This document shows, one piece after another, positions 12,070-16,071 of a DNA stretch of 16,071 nucleotides. A program made the position numbers and the translations under genes. Origin of the DNA: an uncultured Angelakisella sp. (lineage in GTDB: Bacteria > Bacillota > Clostridia > Oscillospirales > Ruminococcaceae); contig CAJUFR010000050.1 in the NCBI GenBank assembly GCA_910585525.1, positions 1 through 16,071 of the forward strand. Direction: 5' to 3'. Under the pieces are notes generated by a model. That model was not told where the DNA came from. It saw only the letters and a list, made by a program, of their open reading frames with translations, and ran no database searches. Positions within the stretch are counted from its first letter, which is position 1. Each line of letters begins with the position of its first letter.

Positions 12070-12103
12070 ACTTGTTGTTCGGTACCCTCGTGGGTACGAA
12101 AAT

Positions 12104-12180
12104 GGCGGTATAGCTCAGTTGGCTAGAGCATTCGGTTCATACCCGAAGTGTCACTGGTTCAAGTCCAGTTACCGCTACCA
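12104..12180 (+). tRNA. tRNA-Met (CAT), elongator type
   Basis: A 77-nt cloverleaf with encoded CCA. The acceptor stem GGCGGTA/TACCGCT has a G-T first pair, the anticodon loop is TTCATAC between TTCGG and CCGAA, and the T arm is ACTGGTTCAAGTCCAGT. The paired first base favours an elongator over an initiator; a tRNA-Ile with modified CAU cannot be excluded. Confidence 0.9.
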
Positions 12181-12187
12181 AAAAAAC

Positions 12188-12221
12188 GAGGGGGAAAAAA
12201 GGACATCCCTTTTTCCCCCTC
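12188..12221 (+). other. Hairpin between the two tRNAs
   Basis: An AGGGGGAAAAAAGG / CCTTTTTCCCCCT stem with an ACAT loop. There is no T-run after it, so it is more likely a processing or attenuation hairpin than a full terminator. Confidence 0.5.
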
Positions 12222-12229
12222 CGCTTTAT

Positions 12230-12304
12230 GGCCCGTTGGTCAAGTGGTTAAGACACCGCCCTTTCACGGCGGCTACACGAGTTCGAATCTCGTACGGGTC
12301 ACCA
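12230..12304 (+). tRNA. tRNA-Glu (TTC)
   Basis: A 75-nt cloverleaf with encoded CCA. The acceptor stem is GGCCCGT/ACGGGTC, the anticodon loop CTTTCAC lies between CCGCC and GGCGG, and the T arm is ACGAGTTCGAATCTCGT. Confidence 0.93.
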
Positions 12305-12320
12305 GTGGGGTCGCCCCCAC

Positions 12321-12383
12321 GGGCATGCCCTGCACGGCCTTCGGCCTTACCGGTCGAAGGCCGTTAGTCTATACCTGGAGACC
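12321..12383 (+). repeat. Dispersed palindromic repeat, copy R2
   Basis: Core CGGCCTTCGGCCTTACCGG then TCGAAGGCCG, foldable through CGGCCTTCG/CGAAGGCCG. Same sequence as R3 and the reverse complement of R1. Apparent reading frames across it are not genes. Confidence 0.75.
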
Positions 12384-12412
12384 TGGATATCTACACATGT
12401 TTTGCACGGACA

Positions 12413-12490
12413 CGGCGTGCCGCCACGGTCATGCCCTGCACGGCCTTCGGCCTTACCGGTCGAAGGCCGTTGGTCTGTACCTGGGGACTT
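12413..12490 (+). repeat. Dispersed palindromic repeat, copy R3
   Basis: Repeats R2 with the extra outer block CGGCGTGCCGCC. R0/R1 (-) and R2/R3 (+) thus flank the tRNA pair in inverted orientation. The 12305-12520 gap otherwise holds nothing I can name. Confidence 0.75.
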
Positions 12491-12527
12491 GGGCTGTATG
12501 ATGATCAGCGAAAAACTGTGGTATAAA

Positions 12528-12572
12528 ACCGGCCGTCCCAGGTCATCACGACCTGGGGGGCCGGTCTCTTTT
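12528..12572. terminator. Bidirectional terminator between tRNA region and phospholipase gene
   Basis: A long stem ACCGGCC...CCCAGGTC / GACCTGGG...GGCCGGT. CTCTTTTAT follows on the + strand and TTTTATA on the minus strand. Confidence 0.85.
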
Positions 12573-13467
12573 ATCGCTGGAAAAACCCGCTAAAATCCAC
12601 CCTGCCCAACGCCAGTTCCCCGGACTCCTCCCCGGCCAGCTGGCGGCTCAGCGCCTCCATCAGCGGCAGCGCCTCCGCCAGCGCCGCCTGGAGCAGCTCC
12701 GGCACCGACTGGGTGCGGGTGCTGCCGTCCCGGGGGTCGGTCCAGGGGGCGTGGCCCAGGTTCAGGCTGTCCCACCCGGGGCGCCTGCCCTTCATGTGGC
12801 TGGTGAACTGGCGGTTTTTGCCCATCAGCAGTTCCAGGCCCCGGGCGGCGGCCAGCGCCGGCTTGCCGCCCCGGAAGATGATCTGCTGGGTCATGGCGGT
12901 GCTCTCCAGCGCCTTGATCCCCTCCAGGACGGGGACCGTCGCCCCCTTGGCCGCCGCCCCTGCTGCCAGCATCCCGGCGATGGTCTCCTTCTGCCAGGGC
13001 TCCAGGGTCATCCCCCGGCCGGGCCGGAAGGCAGACACCGGCTGGTGGTGAAAATGGAGGCAGAGGTCGGCGTCCATGTCGGTCTCCACCTGGTAGTGGC
13101 AGGCGTTGCCGCTGGCCCCGGGCAGCAGCGGGGCCAGTTGCTCCTGCCGGGCCAGGACGTAGGGGTGCACCGTCCGGTCCAGGATGTAGTGCCCCAAAAA
13201 GCCGTGGAGCCAGGCGGCGGCGGTATCCCGGACCGGCCCCTGGAGCAGCGCCAGCCGGGCGGCCATGGCCTGGAACATCCCCTCTGGGGCGCCCCGGTGC
13301 ATCATCCCCCCGGCGGGGCTGGTGGAGGTGCGGAAAAAGAAGGGGTCCGGCCCCTGGAGCCCCCACCGCCAGGGGGCCAGTTCCCGCTCCCCGGGGATGG
13401 CGGGCTGCACCTGGGGGGCGGCCATCAGCATTTCCCCAAAGACGCTATGTGCCAAAAAGTCAGGCAT
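12571..13467 (-). CDS. Zinc-dependent phospholipase C-like protein
   Basis: A 298-residue member of the Zn_dep_PLPC family, whose classic members hydrolyse phospholipids with a Zn cluster held by His and Asp. The metal-site pattern is present: His7 in LAHSVFG, Asp41 in GLQGPDPFFF, His57, the HGFLGHYILDRTVHP block (His88, His93, Asp97, His101), His124 and Glu128. No signal peptide is seen, unlike secreted clostridial toxins, so this is probably the intracellular type common in Clostridia, whose substrate is unknown. ATG 13467 follows AGGAGG by 8 nt. It lies 52 bp downstream of the ATPase-like gene, with a hairpin between them. A bidirectional terminator follows. Confidence 0.85.
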   Translation of the reverse strand: MPDFLAHSVFGEMLMAAPQVQPAIPGERELAPWRWGLQGPDPFFFRTSTSPAGGMMHRGAPEGMFQAMAARLALLQGPVRDTAAAWLHGFLGHYILDRTVHPYVLARQEQLAPLLPGASGNACHYQVETDMDADLCLHFHHQPVSAFRPGRGMTLEPWQKETIAGMLAAGAAAKGATVPVLEGIKALESTAMTQQIIFRGGKPALAAARGLELLMGKNRQFTSHMKGRRPGWDSLNLGHAPWTDPRDGSTRTQSVPELLQAALAEALPLMEALSRQLAGEESGELALGRVDFSGFFQR

Positions 13468-13489
13468 GACAATATCCTCCTTGTTTAGA

Positions 13490-13518
13490 AGAAAGGCGGG
13501 GAACCCCCCGCCCTTTCT
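13490..13518 (-). terminator. Hairpin between ATPase-like and phospholipase genes
   Basis: AGAAAGGCGGGG / CCCCGCCCTTTCT with one bulge and an AACC loop; on the minus strand it ends in TTTCTTCT. It may attenuate read-through into the phospholipase gene. Confidence 0.6.
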
Positions 13519-13519
13519 C

Positions 13520-16071
13520 TTAGTTGGATTTGATAAACGCCACCAGCAGTTCGATGAAGGCCCAGAACGCCTGGTAGGCGGCGATGGTGACCCAGGTGAG
13601 GGCCGGCATCCCGCCGGTGAAGGCGAAGAAGGTCACCAGGGCGAAGCCCACCACCACCGACAGCAGCAGCAGCGCCGTTTCCACCGTCAGGGCGTTGTCG
13701 CAGCTGCGGGCGGCCGCCACACCCCGGATGTAGGAGGAGGGGGTGCCGTTGTGCACCATCCCCGCCCGTGCCTTGGCGTTGGGGTCCAGGTAGCGGTCCA
13801 CCTCCCGGTGGAGGGCGGCGGGGATCACCTTCACCAGTTCCCGGGGGAAGGCGTAGGTCTGGCTCACCCGCTCCGCCGTGACGTTGGGGTCGGTGGTGTA
13901 GACGCAGACGGCGATATCCCGGTCGGCCAGCACCTCCAGCGCCCGGCGCATCTGCTTGTCCGCCTTGTAGCTGAGGACGCACATGGCCGCCGCCTGGCCG
14001 GAATTGGAGATGTACAATATCTGCTTGCCCTGGCCGTACTGGTCCTCGTACTCCTTGGGGGGGATGGCCACCCCGTAGGACTTCATCAACTCCCGGTTGC
14101 CGATGAGCACCCGGCGGCCCTCCACCCAGGCGGAGACCCCTTTTCCGTCCTCACAAAGGAAGCTCTCGGTCTGGCGCAGCATCTCCGGCCGGTCGATCAT
14201 GCCGGTGAAGATCTGGGTCAGGGTGCTGCCGCACTGGCTCAGGACGCTGGCGATGTCGATGACCACCTGGTCCATGGGGGTGCGGTTAAAGGGCTTGATG
14301 GTGTGGAGGGTGACGCTCTCCGGCGGGAAGAGGTCGTATCCCCGCAGCAGCACCTGGTTCACCCCGGCGAACTGGTCCACGGCGGAGTAGCCGCAGAGGG
14401 TGGTCCCCCACCGTCCCAGCTTCCGGTTGGCCAAGGCGATGGGCAGGTTGGCGGCGATGACCCCGGCCACCGGGGCGGTGATGCAGAGGGCTGCGGTAAA
14501 GACGCAGGCGGAGGTGAAGATATCCTTGTGGAAGGGGTAGGAGATGAGGGCCATCACCAGCGCCGCCACGGCGGTCATGGGGGCGATGACCTTGGAGACA
14601 TCCTCCGCCTTGCTCTCGGAAAAAGCCTGGTCCAGGAAGGCCAGCACCCCGGCGGACCGGGTGAAGTAGGCGATCTCCGGGTCGTCGTCGATGATATCCC
14701 CGCCGATGCGCCCCGCCAGGTCGTAGTCCTCGATGATGGCGGCGGTGTGCTTGGCCCCCTCCTGGGCGATGAAGCGGTAGCTTCCCGCCACCCGCCCCCG
14801 GAGGATCAGCTTGCCCACGGTGTTAAAGAGCAGCAGCAGCGCCGCCATGGGCAGGTAGAGATTGGCGGCGTAATCCCCCATCATCTCCGGCCGCATGGCC
14901 ATATAGGCCCCCTGCACCAGGCAGGCAAACACCCCGATGGCGCTGTAGCTGTCGTTGTTGGGCCGCAGGCAGACCAGGGAGATGATGCCGCCCCCCACCG
15001 TGTTCCCCGCCACCAGGGCGGAAAGGACCACCAGCCCCACCCCCAGCCAGAGGTAGTGGCTGGGGTTTTCCATAAAGTAGTCCGGGATGGGCAGTTCATG
15101 CCCCGGGGCAAGCATCAGGTAGATGACCCCGGCGGCGCAAAGGAGGTTCACCACCAACCGGATGATGAGGCCGGTCTTCATCCCTTGAAGCTGGGCCCCG
15201 ATGCGGACCCGGGGGCGCTCCTCTTCCTCCCCGTCACGGCTGCGCCGGGGACGGGGGCGTTCTTCTTCCTCCTCGCCACGGCTCCGCCGGGGGCGGGAGC
15301 GCTCTTCTTCCTCCTCGCCACGGCTCCGCCGGGGACGGGGGCGCTCCTCTTCCTCCCCGTCACGGCTGCGCCGGGGACGGGGGCGTTCTTCTTCCTCCTC
15401 GCCACGGCTCCGCCGGGGGCGGGAGCGCTCTTCTTCCTCCTCGCCACGGCTCCGCCGGGGACGGGGGCGCTCTTCTTCCTCCTCGTCACGGCCACGCCGG
15501 GGGCGGGGGCGTTCTTCCTCATCCTCGTCACGGCGGGAGCGGGGGCGCTCCTCCTCCCCCTTGCGGCGACGGCGGCGGCCCTCCGGCTCGTCCCCCCCGG
15601 TGATGAGCCGGGCGGCAGCGGCGGTGTCCAGCCCCCTGCCGGTGGCCCGGGACTTGGGTGTCTCAGGGGCACTGGGCTCCTCCCAAAGGGAGAGCACCGG
15701 CTCCTCCTGCCGGGGGGCCGGTTGGGGACGGCTGGGCTGGGGCGGCTCCGGCACAGCGGGCTGCTGGTACTCCTCCTCCCACCGGGAGAGGGAGGGTATC
15801 TCTCTGGAGGATGTTCTGGCCGACCGGGGCAGGGCCGGGGTGCTCTGGCTGGGAGGCTGCTCGTCCTCCGCCTCCCACCGGGCTCGGGAACGGGCCTCCT
15901 GCCGGGGGGTCCGGGGGGGCTTGGCCGACGGGGTACGGCTGGGCCGGGGGGCCTCCTCCACCTCGTCCTCCTCCCAAAGGGAGCGGGCTGGGGCCTCCTG
16001 CCGGGCCGCCCGGGGGGGCTTGGCCGAAGAGAGACGGCTGGGCCGGGGGGCCTCCTCCACCTCGTCCTCCT
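13520..16071 (-). CDS. P1B-type-ATPase-like membrane pseudoenzyme with repeat-rich N-terminus (5' partial)
   Basis: At least 849 codons are open to the window edge; a GTG at 16060 is inside a repeat, so the true start lies outside. Numbering from that GTG: Pro/Arg/Glu-rich repeats with recurring W-E-E motifs (1-135), an Arg/Glu array (160-285), then membrane segments near 296-318, 335-365, 372-390, 400-418, 490-508, 515-540, 793-815 and 820-843. Residues 639-663 (GKGVSAWVEGRRVLIGNREL) match the nucleotide-binding region of heavy-metal P-type ATPases, and 700-760 resemble their phosphorylation-domain end. Catalytic motifs are lost: no DKTGT (LLRGYDLFPPES instead), no TGES, TTDPN for TGDN, no GDGxND, and no CPx. 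It cannot be a working pump by known chemistry; a scaffold or regulatory role is inferred. Confidence 0.7.
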   Translation of the reverse strand, partial: EDEVEEAPRPSRLSSAKPPRAARQEAPARSLWEEDEVEEAPRPSRTPSAKPPRTPRQEARSRARWEAEDEQPPSQSTPALPRSARTSSREIPSLSRWEEEYQQPAVPEPPQPSRPQPAPRQEEPVLSLWEEPSAPETPKSRATGRGLDTAAAARLITGGDEPEGRRRRRKGEEERPRSRRDEDEEERPRPRRGRDEEEEERPRPRRSRGEEEEERSRPRRSRGEEEEERPRPRRSRDGEEEERPRPRRSRGEEEEERSRPRRSRGEEEEERPRPRRSRDGEEEERPRVRIGAQLQGMKTGLIIRLVVNLLCAAGVIYLMLAPGHELPIPDYFMENPSHYLWLGVGLVVLSALVAGNTVGGGIISLVCLRPNNDSYSAIGVFACLVQGAYMAMRPEMMGDYAANLYLPMAALLLLFNTVGKLILRGRVAGSYRFIAQEGAKHTAAIIEDYDLAGRIGGDIIDDDPEIAYFTRSAGVLAFLDQAFSESKAEDVSKVIAPMTAVAALVMALISYPFHKDIFTSACVFTAALCITAPVAGVIAANLPIALANRKLGRWGTTLCGYSAVDQFAGVNQVLLRGYDLFPPESVTLHTIKPFNRTPMDQVVIDIASVLSQCGSTLTQIFTGMIDRPEMLRQTESFLCEDGKGVSAWVEGRRVLIGNRELMKSYGVAIPPKEYEDQYGQGKQILYISNSGQAAAMCVLSYKADKQMRRALEVLADRDIAVCVYTTDPNVTAERVSQTYAFPRELVKVIPAALHREVDRYLDPNAKARAGMVHNGTPSSYIRGVAAARSCDNALTVETALLLLSVVVGFALVTFFAFTGGMPALTWVTIAAYQAFWAFIELLVAFIKSN
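15215..15466 (-). repeat. 126-bp tandem duplication within the Arg/Glu array
   Basis: 15215-15340 and 15341-15466 appear identical or nearly so and encode a 42-residue unit made of three 14-residue blocks (RPRRSRGEEEEERP type). Further diverged blocks continue to about 15545. Likely to vary in length between strains by slippage or recombination. Confidence 0.8.

Noticed and set aside
12082..12097. T-box or riboswitch before the tRNAs
   Set aside because: Only a short GTACCC/GGGTAC hairpin is present; no T-box motif and no protein gene downstream.
12041..12501. Reading frames across the tRNAs and palindromic repeats
   Set aside because: They span two tRNA genes and REP-like repeats and have repeat-derived peptides.
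15200..15545. CRISPR array
   Set aside because: The repeats are in frame, contiguous without unique spacers, and encode an Arg/Glu-rich protein segment.

Overview
The window looks like a chromosomal segment of a Gram-positive gut-type Clostridia, most likely Oscillospiraceae. Reasons: GC-rich genes with A/T-rich promoters, canonical sigma-A promoters and AGGAGG ribosome sites, a SpoVB-type flippase, a CheV coupling protein, and secreted proteins ending in an NPDTG sortase signal. The genus cannot be set from sequence alone.

Layout. 1-192: truncated 3' end of a surface-protein relative. 387-1628: surface protein 1 (+). 1751-2080: XRE-type regulator (+). 2197-3717: SpoVB-like flippase (-). 3945-4826: membrane-anchored C39-like cysteine peptidase (+). 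4831-5710: two divergent type I toxin-antitoxin (TA) loci, A (-) and B (+), around a toxin-less mini-element (E). 5809-6921: surface protein 2 (-). 7186-7990: two tandem, nearly identical TA loci, C and D (-). 8098-9024: cheV (-). 9204-9527: two paralogous small proteins (-). 9722-10789: surface protein 3 (-). 11255-11809: winged-helix regulator without a receiver domain (+). 11838-12490: dispersed palindromic repeats flanking tRNA-Met and tRNA-Glu. 12571-13467: zinc-dependent phospholipase C-like protein (-). 13520 to window end: a P-type-ATPase-like membrane protein whose catalytic motifs are gone (-).

Two systems stand out. (1) A four-copy family of Hol-Tox/TxpA-like type I TA loci. Each encodes a 27-34 aa membrane peptide starting with a T-[YF]-E-G-L motif. 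Each has a consensus toxin promoter, a convergent extended -10 promoter for an antisense RNA of about 85-90 nt, and a shared hairpin over the toxin stop codon. Toxin mRNA and antisense RNA begin with almost the same sequence, so each locus is bounded by inverted repeats. Copies C and D match over about 300 bp but differ in the antisense/terminator segment. A mini-element (E, 5205-5309) keeps only the hairpin and convergent promoters.

(2) A probable surface-protein regulon. Surface genes 1 and 2 have matching promoters (TTGCAA, 17 bp, TA[CG]AAT) with a TTACA-N3-TGTAA palindrome in the spacer and a second palindrome three helical turns upstream. The peptidase promoter has the same hexamers and spacing with a related palindrome just downstream of the -10. 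Surface gene 3 seems to have lost the promoter copy but has a perfect palindrome about 240 bp upstream. The three surface genes also share a 5' leader and nearly identical ends, so they could recombine with one another.

All functions are inferred from sequence patterns; no homology search or folding programme was run.
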